Positions 42,295 through 51,078 of a stretch of DNA of 64,000 bases are shown here, piece by piece. The translations under genes were made by a program, and so were the position numbers. Within the stretch, counting starts at the first letter, position 1. Each line of letters opens with the position of its first letter. This DNA is from DATFNV01 sp035266225 (GTDB lineage: Bacteria > Planctomycetota > Planctomycetia > Gemmatales > Gemmataceae). The DNA lies in NCBI GenBank assembly GCA_035266225.1, contig DATFNV010000336.1, positions 1 to 64,000 of the forward strand. The letters run 5' to 3'. The notes beneath the pieces were generated by a model. The model did no database searches. It was given only the letters and a program-made list of their open reading frames with translations, and had not been told where the DNA came from.

Positions 42295-42309
42295 CGCGAA
42301 ACGATAAAC
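42279..42309. repeat. Repeat half-site overlapping the nuoH stop
   Basis: GCCGCTTGCGGCTTAGCG at 42279-42296 is one arm of the family, followed by CGAAACGATAAAC, a piece also seen in the palindrome at 46504. The nuoH codons CCG CTT GCG GCT TAG (PLAA, stop) lie within it. Confidence 0.85.
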
Positions 42310-42327
42310 AAAGACAGGGGTCATGTC

Positions 42328-42930
42328 ATGCCCATCGCCGAGAGTGACGTCCGCTGGGTCGATGTGCCGAAGCTGAATCTCCTGGAGCAGCTTTACGTCC
42401 CGGCCGTGCTGTCGGGCCTGGTGACGACCGGCCGACACTTCGTCCGCACCATCACCGGCAAGGACGTGACGACGCAGTTCCCCGAGGAACGCCCGAAGCT
42501 CCCCGCCAACTACCGCGGCGTCCACCGCCTCAACCGCGACGAGCAGGGGCGCGTCAAGTGCGTCGCCTGCTACATGTGCTCGACCGCCTGCCCCGCCCAC
42601 TGCATCGACATCGTCGCCGCCCCGTCTCCCTGGCCCGACCGCGAGAAGTACCCCGAGACGTTCGTCATCGACGAGCTGCGCTGCATCTACTGCGGCATGT
42701 GCGAGCAGGCGTGTCCCGTGGACGCCATCGAGCTGACCACCCTCTTCGACCTGACTGGGCTCAGCCGCGAGGAGATGATGTTCGACAAGGAAAAGCTGCT
42801 GAGCGTCTTCGACGAGACGGTCAGGGCGGGGACCGACCCGGTGCGGACCAAGTCGGGGCGGCTAAGCGTCGCGTCGGAGCTGGCGCAGCCGGGCGGACTG
42901 CCCGACTCCTCGACGGGGACGATGTCGTAA
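42328..42930 (+). CDS. nuoI: NADH-quinone oxidoreductase subunit I
   Basis: NuoI is an 8Fe ferredoxin subunit carrying clusters N6a and N6b. The 200-aa protein has VACYMCSTACPAHCIDIV and IYCGMCEQACPVDAIELT, two complete CxxCxxCxxxCP motifs. It follows LNRDEQGRVKC, as in other NuoI proteins. ATG 42328 is preceded by AGGGG. A long palindrome separates it from nuoJ. Confidence 0.97.
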   Translation: MPIAESDVRWVDVPKLNLLEQLYVPAVLSGLVTTGRHFVRTITGKDVTTQFPEERPKLPANYRGVHRLNRDEQGRVKCVACYMCSTACPAHCIDIVAAPSPWPDREKYPETFVIDELRCIYCGMCEQACPVDAIELTTLFDLTGLSREEMMFDKEKLLSVFDETVRAGTDPVRTKSGRLSVASELAQPGGLPDSSTGTMS

Positions 42931-42940
42931 CGCCTACAAA

Positions 42941-43000
42941 GCCGCTTGCGGCTTAGCGTTCGCTTCACCCCGATGAAGCGAACGCTAAGCCGCAAGCGGC
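42941..43000. repeat. Palindromic element, GCCGCTTGCGGCTTAGCG family
   Basis: Perfect 27-bp arms (42941-42967 and 42974-43000) surround a 6-nt loop. It lies between nuoI and nuoJ, with its right arm ending 1 bp before the nuoJ ATG. Confidence 0.92.
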
Positions 43001-43001
43001 C

Positions 43002-44132
43002 ATGGAATCACATATGGATAATCCCGTACTCCGCTTCCTGCGCTTCCTCGTGATGGACAACTGGCCCATCACCCTGGTGGCGGCGCTCGGGTTCGTCGCC
43101 ATCTATCTGCTGCTGCCGCGGCCGCGCGGCGGCGCCCGGGCGGTGGGCGTGGCGGCCGCCGGCCTGGCACTGCTGCTCACCGGCGCGCTCATCGTCCGCG
43201 CCGGCGCGTTCACGGCGGAGGTAGTCCTCTTCTACGCCTTCTCGGGCATTGCCGTTATCGCCGGCGGCCTGCTCGTCACCCAGAGCAACCCGGCCCGCGC
43301 CGCCCTGTCGTTCGCCCTGGTGGTCCTCAGCACCTGCGGCCTGTTCCTGCTCCAGGCGGCGCCGTTCCTCATGGCGGCCACCACCATCATCTACGCCGGG
43401 GCCATCGTCGTCACCTTCCTGTTCGTCATCATGCTCGCCCAGCAGGAAGGCGTCTCCGACGCCGACCAGCGCTCGCGCGAGCCGCTGCTGGCCTCGCTGA
43501 CCGGCTTCGTCCTCTTGGGGGCGATCCTCTACGTCCTCCACGCCGGCTACGGCACCGGCGACATCGACGACGCCATCGCCCGGGTGCGCCAGGCGAAGAC
43601 GAAGCCGAGCGCGAAGGAGATGGCCGCGGTGTTCGGCGACGAGGGCCACAATTTCAAGGCGTTCTTCGACGGCTTCCGGCAGGCGATCAAGAAGGGCGGC
43701 GATTCGAGCGAAGCCCGCGCCCTGTCGGACGCGGTGGACGACCTCCAGGACCGCTGGGTGGGGAAGGTGGTGCGCAATGACGACGCCGCCGAGGGCCGAG
43801 ACGTCTGCGAGCGCCTCGAAGAGGTCGGCCTGCGCGCCCGCGCCTCCTATGGCATCCTGCAGCCGCCGGCCGACACGCGGTTGTCCGCCTACAGCGGGCC
43901 GCCAGCCAACGCGCCCCTGTTCCCGCCCGCCGACGGCAAACCCGACCCCGGCGCCCTGCGCCGCGACCGGGACAGCCGCGTCCCGCAGATGCCGCACGAG
44001 AACACCGCCTACCTCGGCCGGGCGCTCTTCACCGACTACCTGCTGGCCGTCGAGTTGGGCGGCACCCTGCTGCTCGTCGCCACCGTCGGCGCCATCGCCA
44101 TCGCCGGCCGGCGCGGGGGGAGAAACGCATGA
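43002..44132 (+). CDS. nuoJ: NADH-quinone oxidoreductase subunit J with large internal insertion
   Basis: NuoJ is a proton-pathway membrane subunit. The 376-aa protein is about twice the usual length. Helices 1-4 and the motif FLMAATTIIYAGAIVVTFLF are present in the first 180 residues. Residues about 183-333 are a hydrophilic insertion (GTGDIDDAIARVRQAKTKPS... to DSRVPQMPHE). The last helix, FTDYLLAVELGGTLLLVATV, then resumes the normal fold. Start could be ATG 43002 or ATG 43014. The end overlaps nuoK by 4 bp. Confidence 0.93.
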   Translation: MESHMDNPVLRFLRFLVMDNWPITLVAALGFVAIYLLLPRPRGGARAVGVAAAGLALLLTGALIVRAGAFTAEVVLFYAFSGIAVIAGGLLVTQSNPARAALSFALVVLSTCGLFLLQAAPFLMAATTIIYAGAIVVTFLFVIMLAQQEGVSDADQRSREPLLASLTGFVLLGAILYVLHAGYGTGDIDDAIARVRQAKTKPSAKEMAAVFGDEGHNFKAFFDGFRQAIKKGGDSSEARALSDAVDDLQDRWVGKVVRNDDAAEGRDVCERLEEVGLRARASYGILQPPADTRLSAYSGPPANAPLFPPADGKPDPGALRRDRDSRVPQMPHENTAYLGRALFTDYLLAVELGGTLLLVATVGAIAIAGRRGGRNA

Positions 44133-44557
44133 ATCCGATCCCGCTGCACCACTACCTCGTTGTCGGCGCCATCCTCTTCGCCCTCGGCGCGATCGGCTTC
44201 CTCGCCCGCCGCAACCTGATCGTCATGTTCCTGTCGGCGGAAATGATGCTGCAGGGGGTCGCGGTCAACCTGGTGGCCTTCGCCCGCTACCGCGGCAACC
44301 TCCAGGGGCAGGCGTTCACCCTGTTCATCCTCACCGTGGCGGCGTGCGAGGCGGCCATCGCCCTGGCCCTGATCCTGATGCTCTTCCGCCGCCGCGGCTC
44401 GCTCGACGTCAGCTTGTGGCAGGAGCTGCGCGAGCCGGGTCAGGAGCCGACCGTGGACGAGGAGCCGCTGCCGCCGCCGCCGAAGGAGGAGCCTCTGCCG
44501 GAACTGACACCGTCGGGCTTCGAGCCCCCGGCCCGCGAGGAGACCAGCCATGTCTAA
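44129..44557 (+). CDS. nuoK: NADH-quinone oxidoreductase subunit K with extended tail
   Basis: NuoK is a three-helix MrpC-like subunit. The 142-aa protein contains the core LIVMFLSAEMMLQGVAVNLV with the conserved glutamate and LFILTVAACEAAIALALILM. It is about 40 residues longer than usual at the C-terminus, where the tail is proline- and glutamate-rich (EEPLPPPPKEEPLPE). ATG 44129 overlaps the nuoJ stop as ATGA, and the end overlaps nuoL by 8 bp. Confidence 0.95.
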   Translation: MNPIPLHHYLVVGAILFALGAIGFLARRNLIVMFLSAEMMLQGVAVNLVAFARYRGNLQGQAFTLFILTVAACEAAIALALILMLFRRRGSLDVSLWQELREPGQEPTVDEEPLPPPPKEEPLPELTPSGFEPPAREETSHV

Positions 44558-46499
44558 CGTCGGCAGTTACCTGTGGCTGATCCCGGCGCTGCCGTTGCTT
44601 GCTGCCGCGCGCATCGCCTTCCTCGGGCCGCGCGGCCTGCGCCCCTCCAGCGACTGGCCGTGCGTCGCCGCCATCGGGGTGTCGTGCCTGCTGTCGTTCT
44701 GGGTGCTATTCGCGGTCGGCGGGCTGCCCCCGATGGGGGAGGGCGATGGCCACATGAAGCCGGAACAGGAAATCGTCGCGGCCCACCCGTGGGTCCACGT
44801 CGGCAACATGGACCTCGGCTTCACGCTCCGAGCGGACGGATTGACGGCGATCATGCTGGTGACGGTCACGTTCGTCGGCTTCTTCATCGCGGTCTACTCG
44901 ATCGGCTACATGCGCGACGATCCCGGATATCCGCGCTTCTTCGCGGAGGTGTCGCTGTTCATAGCGGCCATGACACTGCTGGTGCTGGCGGACAACTTTC
45001 TGGTGCTCTACGCGGGCTGGGAAGGCGTCGGCCTGTGCAGCTACCTGCTCATCGGCTTCTGGTTCCAGAAACCGTCAGCGGCCGACGCGGCGCGCAAGGC
45101 ATTCCTCGTCACGCGCCTCGGCGACATGGGCCTGCTGCTGGGGATCATCCTGCTCTGGGTGAAGTCCGGATCCCTCGACTACGACAGGGTCTTCGAGGCG
45201 ATGAAGGCGCCGGGTATGGACTCCTATTACGTCGCCGCGGCCTGCCTGCTGCTCCTGTGCGGCGCCGTCGGCAAGTCGGCGCAGTTCCCGCTGCACGTCT
45301 GGCTGCCGGACGCGATGGAAGGCCCCTCGCCCGTCAGCGCCCTCATCCACGCCGCCACGATGGTCACCGCCGGCGTCTACCTGGTGGCCCGCTGCACCCC
45401 CCTCTTCGTCCTGGTGCCCGGGGTGCAACTCGTGGTCGCCCTGATCGGCTGCTTCACCGCCCTTTTGGGGGCGCTGATCGCGCTGACGCAGAACGACCTG
45501 AAGCGCGTGCTGGCCTACTCGACGATCAGCCAGCTCGGCTACATGTTCCTCGGCCTGGGCAGCGGGGCGGTGGTGGCCGGCATCTTCCACCTGTTCACGC
45601 ACGCCTTCTTCAAGGCGCTGCTCTTCCTCGCGGCCGGCAGCGTCATGCACGCGATGGGCGGCGTCATCGACCTGCGCCGCTTCTCCGGCCTGCGCAAACT
45701 CATGCCGTGGACCGGCGCGACCTTCCTCATGGGCGCCCTGGCCCTGTCCGGCTTCCCCGGCTTCTCCGGCTTCTGGAGCAAGGACGAGATCATGGCCGGT
45801 ACGCTGGAACGGTCGGAGGCTCCCGGCCCCTACGCGGCGTGGTACTTGCTGCTGTTTGTCGTCGCCCTGGTGACCGCGGGGCTGACGGCGTTCTACACCT
45901 TCCGCGCCTACCTGCTCACCTTCGAGGGCCCCGAGAAGGTCCCCGAGGAGGCCGGCCACCACGCCCACGAGTCGCCGCGGGTGATGACCGTCCCGCTAGT
46001 GGTCCTCGCCGCCGGCGCCGTCCTGGTCGGGTTCATGGAGCCGCTGACGCACGTCTTCAGCGACCTGCTGCGGCAGCACACCGCCGGCATCAGCGAGCTG
46101 TCCCCGCAACGGCCGGACTACACCGTGATGGCCGTCACCACTCTGTTCGCCCTCGCCGGCATCGCTGGGGCGGTCTACGTCTACAGGCTCCGCGTGGGAC
46201 TGGCAGACCGCCTGGCCCGGGCGGCACCGGCGCTGTATCAGCTGTCGTTGAACAAGTTCGGCTTCGACGAGATGTACCAGACGTTCGTCGTCAAGCCGCT
46301 CGACGGCTTCGCCGAGTTCTGCCGCGTGTTCGACCTGTACGTCCTCGACAAGATCGTGGATATCGTCGGTATGATACCGCGGTTGTTCGGCGCCCTGTTC
46401 CGACCGGTGCAGAACGGCCTGGTGCAGTTCTACGCCCTGGCCATGATCCTCGGGCTGACGGTGTTCCTGCTGGCACTGGTGTCGAAACTCAACCCGTGA
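44550..46499 (+). CDS. nuoL: NADH-quinone oxidoreductase subunit L
   Basis: NuoL is the distal antiporter-like proton pump of complex I. The 649-aa protein has many transmembrane helices with MRDDPGYPRFFAEVSLFIAA, LYAGWEGVGLCSYLLIGFWF, AQFPLHVWLPDAMEGPSPVS and the C-terminal lateral-helix region. The key residues glutamate in GWEGVG and lysine in VGKSAQFPLH are visible. ATG 44550 overlaps nuoK. A long palindrome follows before nuoM. Confidence 0.97.
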   Translation: MSNVGSYLWLIPALPLLAAARIAFLGPRGLRPSSDWPCVAAIGVSCLLSFWVLFAVGGLPPMGEGDGHMKPEQEIVAAHPWVHVGNMDLGFTLRADGLTAIMLVTVTFVGFFIAVYSIGYMRDDPGYPRFFAEVSLFIAAMTLLVLADNFLVLYAGWEGVGLCSYLLIGFWFQKPSAADAARKAFLVTRLGDMGLLLGIILLWVKSGSLDYDRVFEAMKAPGMDSYYVAAACLLLLCGAVGKSAQFPLHVWLPDAMEGPSPVSALIHAATMVTAGVYLVARCTPLFVLVPGVQLVVALIGCFTALLGALIALTQNDLKRVLAYSTISQLGYMFLGLGSGAVVAGIFHLFTHAFFKALLFLAAGSVMHAMGGVIDLRRFSGLRKLMPWTGATFLMGALALSGFPGFSGFWSKDEIMAGTLERSEAPGPYAAWYLLLFVVALVTAGLTAFYTFRAYLLTFEGPEKVPEEAGHHAHESPRVMTVPLVVLAAGAVLVGFMEPLTHVFSDLLRQHTAGISELSPQRPDYTVMAVTTLFALAGIAGAVYVYRLRVGLADRLARAAPALYQLSLNKFGFDEMYQTFVVKPLDGFAEFCRVFDLYVLDKIVDIVGMIPRLFGALFRPVQNGLVQFYALAMILGLTVFLLALVSKLNP

Positions 46500-46503
46500 G
46501 GGC

Positions 46504-46599
46504 GCTCTGTGATTTATCGTTTCGCGCTCGCTTGATCCTGCCGGGGAGAAGGGACTCTCCGGCAGGATCAAGCGAGCGCGAAACGATAAATCACAGAGC
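46504..46599. repeat. Long palindrome between nuoL and nuoM
   Basis: Perfect 41-bp arms (46504-46544 and 46559-46599) surround a 14-nt loop. The arm contains GATTTATCGTTTCGCG, a motif shared with the palindromes at 23067, 51917 and 56561. It would form a very stable hairpin in the nuo mRNA. Confidence 0.92.
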
Positions 46600-46610
46600 C
46601 GAGGTTTGTC

Positions 46611-48311
46611 ATGCAAGACTACTCGCCGCTGATCTGGCTAGCGCTGGTCGTGCCCGCCGTCGCCGCCGTCGTCGCCGCCGCCCTCGGCCCGCGCCGCGGC
46701 GACCTGGTGCGCTGGGTGGCGCTGGTCGCGACGCTCATCACGCTGGTCCTCGTCGCCGTCATCACGGTCGAGTTCGCCGCCCACCCGCGAGACCCGGACC
46801 CGGCCGCCGCGAAGGAGGGGAGGTACTTCGAGCCGATGATGACCACCCAGCGCGTCATCCTGCCCCTGCAAGTGACCGGCCCCGAGCCCGAGCGGAAGCC
46901 GGTCGCCATCGAGTTCTACGTCGGCATCGACGGCCTCAACGTCTGGCTGGTGGCGCTGACGGCGGTGCTCATGGTGCCGTCGGTCCTCGTCTCGTGGAAG
47001 GCCGTCAGCGAGCGCGTCAACGAGTATTACGCCTGGCTGCTGCTCTTGCAGGTGGGCATGACGGGCGTCTTCGTCGCCTTCGACATCGTCCTCTTCTACG
47101 TCTTCTTCGAGCTGACGCTGGTGCCGCTGTTCTTCCTCATCGGCATCTGGGGCGGGCCGCAGCGGCAGCACGCGGCGCGCAAGTTCTTCATCTACACCCT
47201 GGCCGGCTCGCTCATCACCCTGCTGGGAGTCTTCGGCGCCGTCCTCGCCTGCCACACGGCGGCCCACGAACTGACCTTCTCCATCCCGCGGCTGGTGGCG
47301 ATCGTGCAGGAACAACTCGCGACCAGCACGGGCGAGCACCTGGCGTTCTGGCGGTCGGTGCAGCTGTACGTGTTCCTGGGCCTGATGGCCGGTTTTGCCG
47401 TCAAGGTGCCGCTGGTGCCGCTGCACACCTGGCTGCCGCTGGCCCACGTCGAGGCGCCCACCGCCGGCTCGGTCCTGCTCGCCGGCGTCCTGCTGAAGCT
47501 CGGCACCTACGGCTTCCTGCGCCTGGCCCTGCCGCTGGCCCCCGACACCGCCCTCAGTCTCGGCGTGCCCCTCATCGGCACCCTGGCCGTCGTCGGCGTC
47601 ATCTACGGCGCCCTCTGCGCCCTCGCCCAGAACGACGTCAAGAAGCTGGTGGCCTACAGCTCGGTCAGCCACCTCGGCCTGTGCATGCTCGGCATGTTCG
47701 CGCTGAACGAGACTGGCCTGGGCGGCAGCCTCATTCAGATGATCAACCACGGCCTCTCTACGGGCGGCCTCTTCCTCCTGGTCGGCATGCTCTACGAGCG
47801 CTACCACACGCGCCTGATGGCCGACTACGGCGGAATGGCCGCGAAGCTGAAATTACTCGGCGTGTCGATGGTCTTCATCTGCCTGTCGAGTGCCGGCCTG
47901 CCGGGGTTGAACGGCTTCTGGGGTGAGGTGCTGTCGCTCATGGGCATTGGCTCGCTACGGGGGTCGCGCGTGTCCGGCGCCTTGCTGTGCGGGCTGGGCG
48001 CGACCGGCGTGGTGCTGGGGGCCTGGTACCTGCTGACGATGCTGCGGCGCGTCTTCTTCGGCCCGCTCAAGGAGCCGAGCCACGAGGGGCACGAGCCGGT
48101 ACGCGACCTCAACGTGCGCGAGTTGGCGGCGCTGGTCCCCATCGGCGTCCTGTGCGTCGCCCTGGGCGTCTACCCGCAGCCGTTCTTCAGCGCCGCCGAC
48201 CGCGACCTGAAGGTGATGGCGGGCATCGCCGACGCGGCCCGCGCCCGGGCGGAATTGCGCCTCGAGGATCGGGCCGCCGCGCCGGCGCCGGCCGGGGAGG
48301 GAGTGCGGTGA
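46611..48311 (+). CDS. nuoM: NADH-quinone oxidoreductase subunit M
   Basis: NuoM is the second antiporter-like pump subunit. The 566-aa protein has typical pieces YVFFELTLVPLFFLIGIWGG with the key glutamate, FAVKVPLVPLHTWLPLAHVE with a key lysine, and AQNDVKKLVAYSSVSHLGLC. It has a longer N-terminal periplasmic loop (RDPDPAAAKEGRYFEPMMTT) than usual. The stop overlaps nuoN as GTGA. ATG 46611 lies after the palindrome and a GAGG. Confidence 0.97.
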   Translation: MQDYSPLIWLALVVPAVAAVVAAALGPRRGDLVRWVALVATLITLVLVAVITVEFAAHPRDPDPAAAKEGRYFEPMMTTQRVILPLQVTGPEPERKPVAIEFYVGIDGLNVWLVALTAVLMVPSVLVSWKAVSERVNEYYAWLLLLQVGMTGVFVAFDIVLFYVFFELTLVPLFFLIGIWGGPQRQHAARKFFIYTLAGSLITLLGVFGAVLACHTAAHELTFSIPRLVAIVQEQLATSTGEHLAFWRSVQLYVFLGLMAGFAVKVPLVPLHTWLPLAHVEAPTAGSVLLAGVLLKLGTYGFLRLALPLAPDTALSLGVPLIGTLAVVGVIYGALCALAQNDVKKLVAYSSVSHLGLCMLGMFALNETGLGGSLIQMINHGLSTGGLFLLVGMLYERYHTRLMADYGGMAAKLKLLGVSMVFICLSSAGLPGLNGFWGEVLSLMGIGSLRGSRVSGALLCGLGATGVVLGAWYLLTMLRRVFFGPLKEPSHEGHEPVRDLNVRELAALVPIGVLCVALGVYPQPFFSAADRDLKVMAGIADAARARAELRLEDRAAAPAPAGEGVR

Positions 48312-49915
48312 ACAATCCCGAGACGATCGACGCCCTGACAAACTGGGTGCCGCTGGTGCTGCCGGAAATCCTCCTGGTGGCCGCCGCGTGCGTCCTCTTC
48401 CTGGGCGGCACCTTCCGGGCCGGCCGCAATCTCTGGGGCAGCGTGGCCCTGGCCTCGCTGGCCGCCGCCGCCCTGGCCGCCTGGCTGACGCCCGGCCCGG
48501 CCGACCCCGGTCCCGCGCAACTCTACGCCGCCCCGGTGCTGCTCGACAGCCTGGCCGTGCTGGTCAAGGGGCTCGCCCTGGCCGGCGGCGGCGTCCTGGT
48601 CCTGCTCGGCTGGGACGAGGTGCCCGAGAAACAGGCGGCCGAGTATCACGCCTGCCTCCTGGTCATCGTCGCGGGGACCAGCCTGACCGGCATGGCCAAC
48701 GAGCTGATTACGCTCTTCCTCGCCCTGGAGCTGATCTCTATTCCGACCTACATTCTCCTCTACCTGCCGCGGCACGACAACGCGGCGCAGGAAGCGTCGC
48801 TGAAGTACTTCCTGCTCAGCGTCTTCTCGTCGGCGCTGATGCTCTTCGGCTTCAGCTACCTCTACGGCGTCGGCGGCACCACCAACATCCCGGCGCTGAC
48901 GCGGGCGCTGGCCACGGTGGAGTCGGGGGCGCTGCCGGCGGCGGCGCTGGTCGCGCTGGTCATGGTGGTGGCCGGCCTCGGCTTCCGCATCGCGGCGGTG
49001 CCGTTCCACTTCTACGCCCCGGACGTGTACCAGGGGACCACGGCGGGGGCCGCCGCCCTGCTCGCCTTCATCCCCAAGGTCGCCGGCTTCGTCGCTCTGG
49101 TGCGCGTGCTCGGCTTCGCCCCGGAGGGGAGCCTCCTGGAGGCGCTGACCCTGGGCCGGGCCAAGGTCGTGCCCGGCCTGCTGCTGGGGTCGCAGGTCTC
49201 GACGCTCTTCTGGATCCTGGCGGCGGTGACGATGACGCTCGGCAACGTGCTGGCGCTGTTGCAGGACAACCTCAAGCGCTTGCTGGCCTATTCGAGCGTG
49301 GCCCACGCCGGCTACATGCTCATCGGCCTGGCGGTGGCGCCGTACCTGCGCGGCGTGGACTCGCCGGGGGGCGTCGAGGCACTGCTGTTCTACCTGGCGG
49401 CCTACGGGGCCATGACCATTGGCGCCTTCGCCGTGATTTCGTACCTGAATACGCCGCAGCACCCGATCGAAACGGTGGACGACCTCGCCGGCCTGAGCCG
49501 CAGTCATCCGGGTGTGGCGCTGCTGATGATGATCTTCCTGTTCAGCCTGATCGGCATTCCGTTGACCGGCGGCTTCGCGGGCAAGTTCCTGCTCTTCTGG
49601 GGGGCGATGTCGGTGCCGGTCGATGTCGGCGACCCCAGTTCGCTGGAGCAGGCGCGGCTGTTCCGCATCCTGGCGCTGATCGGGGTGATCAACGCGGCCG
49701 TCGGCGCCTGGTACTATCTGCGCATCGTGGCGGCGATGTACCTGCGCAACCCGCTGCGGCCGGCGCAGGGGGGGCGCCGCTGGCCGGCGCTGGCGACGAT
49801 CGGGATTTGCGCCGTGCTGACCCTGGCGCTCGGCGTGCCGCCGCTGTTGGGACTGCTGGTCGGCGCCGCTCGCGACGCGGTCCCGCACGTCCCGCAGCTG
49901 CGGGCCGAACGGTAA
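48308..49915 (+). CDS. nuoN: NADH-quinone oxidoreductase subunit N
   Basis: NuoN is the third antiporter-like pump subunit and the last gene of the operon. The 535-aa protein starts at GTG 48308, inside the nuoM stop. Characteristic segments are FLALELISIPTYILLYLPRH, AAVPFHFYAPDVYQGTTAGA and LQDNLKRLLAYSSVAHAGYM, followed by LFSLIGIPLTGGFAGKFLLF. It is of normal length. A small palindrome follows, then a phosphotransferase gene. Confidence 0.97.
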   Translation: MNNPETIDALTNWVPLVLPEILLVAAACVLFLGGTFRAGRNLWGSVALASLAAAALAAWLTPGPADPGPAQLYAAPVLLDSLAVLVKGLALAGGGVLVLLGWDEVPEKQAAEYHACLLVIVAGTSLTGMANELITLFLALELISIPTYILLYLPRHDNAAQEASLKYFLLSVFSSALMLFGFSYLYGVGGTTNIPALTRALATVESGALPAAALVALVMVVAGLGFRIAAVPFHFYAPDVYQGTTAGAAALLAFIPKVAGFVALVRVLGFAPEGSLLEALTLGRAKVVPGLLLGSQVSTLFWILAAVTMTLGNVLALLQDNLKRLLAYSSVAHAGYMLIGLAVAPYLRGVDSPGGVEALLFYLAAYGAMTIGAFAVISYLNTPQHPIETVDDLAGLSRSHPGVALLMMIFLFSLIGIPLTGGFAGKFLLFWGAMSVPVDVGDPSSLEQARLFRILALIGVINAAVGAWYYLRIVAAMYLRNPLRPAQGGRRWPALATIGICAVLTLALGVPPLLGLLVGAARDAVPHVPQLRAER

Positions 49916-49921
49916 GGGCAA

Positions 49922-49962
49922 GCCGCTTGCGGCTTCGCAGGGCATGCGAAGCCGCAAGCGGC
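49922..49962. repeat. Palindromic element, GCCGCTTGCGGCTTCGCA core
   Basis: Perfect 18-bp arms (49922-49939 and 49945-49962) surround a 5-nt loop. It lies just after nuoN and could mark the 3' end of the nuo transcript, though no T-tract follows. Confidence 0.9.
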
Positions 49963-49974
49963 AGGATCGTTCCC

Positions 49975-50946
49975 ATGTCCTCCGCACTCGACGTCCTGGG
50001 CCGCTATGCGCTGCCGGCCGCGTCGTTGCAGCCGTTGGGCAACCACGGCGGCTTCAGCGGCGCCCGCCTTTGGCGCGTCGAGGCTGGCACCGCCTCGTTC
50101 TGCCTGCGCGCCTGGCCTCCGGATGACCCCACCCCCGAGCGCCTGCGCTGGCTGCACGACCTCATGGCCGCGGCGCGCGCGGCCGGGTTGACGTTCGTCC
50201 CCCAGCTCGTTCCGATCGGCGGCGCCACCTTCACCCATCACGCGGGCCGCCTCTGGGAACTAACCGCCTGGCTGCCCGGCCGTGCCGACTTTCACGAGCA
50301 TCCAGGGCCGGGCCGCCTCCGCGCCGCCTGTGCCGCGCTGGCCCGGTTGCATTCCGCCTGGGCCGGCTTATTCGCCGCGCGGGGCACCTGCCCGGCCGTT
50401 GCCCGCCGGCTCGACCGGGCCGGCGAGTGGCTCACCCTCGTGTCCGCCGGCTGGCGCCCGCACCTCGACAAGGGCGATCCCGTGGCCCCGTGGGCGGAGG
50501 CGGCCTGGCGCCTGCTGGCCGTGTGGGCCGAGCGCGTCGGCGTCCTGCTGGCCCCGTGGACCGGCCGGCCCTGCGCCCTGCACCCCTGCCTGTGCGACGT
50601 CTGGCACGATCACGTGCTTTTCGAGGGCGACGCCGTTTCGGGGATCCTTGATTATGGCAGCGTCAAGGTCGATCATCCCGCCGCGGACCTGGCGCGCCTC
50701 CTCGGCAGCCTGGTCGGCGACGACGCGGCCGGCTGGGCCGCCGGACTCGACGCCTACGGGTCGCTCCGTCCCCTTTCGCCGGACGAACAGGCCCTGGCTC
50801 GCGCCCTGGACCGCACCGGGGTCATCCTTGCGGCGGCCAACTGGCTGAAGTGGCTGTACCGTGACGCCCGGGTCTTCGACGACCGGCTACGGATCGCCGG
50901 TCGGCTCGCGGGGCTCGTCCGACGGTTACAAGCCTGGCCGATCTGA
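49975..50946 (+). CDS. Aminoglycoside-phosphotransferase-fold protein
   Basis: The 323-aa protein has the APH/choline-kinase fold. N-terminal pieces are NHGGFSGARLWRVEAGTASF and LRAWPPDDPTPERLRWLHDL. The catalytic-loop region reads CALHPCLCDVWHDHVLFEGD instead of the usual HGDxxxxN, while ILDYGSVKVDHPAADLARLL keeps the Mg-binding DYG-like aspartate. The substitution makes kinase activity uncertain. Substrate unknown; drug resistance should not be assumed. It follows nuoN after a palindrome. Confidence 0.75.
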   Translation: MSSALDVLGRYALPAASLQPLGNHGGFSGARLWRVEAGTASFCLRAWPPDDPTPERLRWLHDLMAAARAAGLTFVPQLVPIGGATFTHHAGRLWELTAWLPGRADFHEHPGPGRLRAACAALARLHSAWAGLFAARGTCPAVARRLDRAGEWLTLVSAGWRPHLDKGDPVAPWAEAAWRLLAVWAERVGVLLAPWTGRPCALHPCLCDVWHDHVLFEGDAVSGILDYGSVKVDHPAADLARLLGSLVGDDAAGWAAGLDAYGSLRPLSPDEQALARALDRTGVILAAANWLKWLYRDARVFDDRLRIAGRLAGLVRRLQAWPI

Positions 50947-50985
50947 TCGGCTCGCCCTCTTGGAGCAGGGCGATTTTCGCTTGAT

Positions 50986-51016
50986 CTTCACCGAATCTAC
51001 ACATAAGCCGGATAAT
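50986..51016 (+). promoter_or_regulatory. Candidate Pho box and -10 element before pstB
   Basis: CTTCACCGAAT at 50986 is followed directly by CTACACATAAG at 50997, an 11-bp direct repeat with the CxxCAC pattern common to Pho boxes. GATAAT at 51011-51016 lies just downstream as a -10 candidate. A PhoB-type regulator is encoded in the same cluster. Confidence 0.4.
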
Positions 51017-51078
51017 ATCACCCTCAACAACTGACACCCGCCGGTCCCCCAGGCGACCGGCCTGCCCAGAGGTGCCTC

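Noticed and set aside
44573..47926. 1117-aa open frame overlapping nuoL and nuoM in another frame
   Set aside because: It is Arg/Pro/Gly-rich, crosses a palindrome between two clear genes, and resembles no protein.
49975..50946. Antibiotic-resistance phosphotransferase
   Set aside because: Only the fold matches; the catalytic HGDxxxxN motif is altered and the context is housekeeping.
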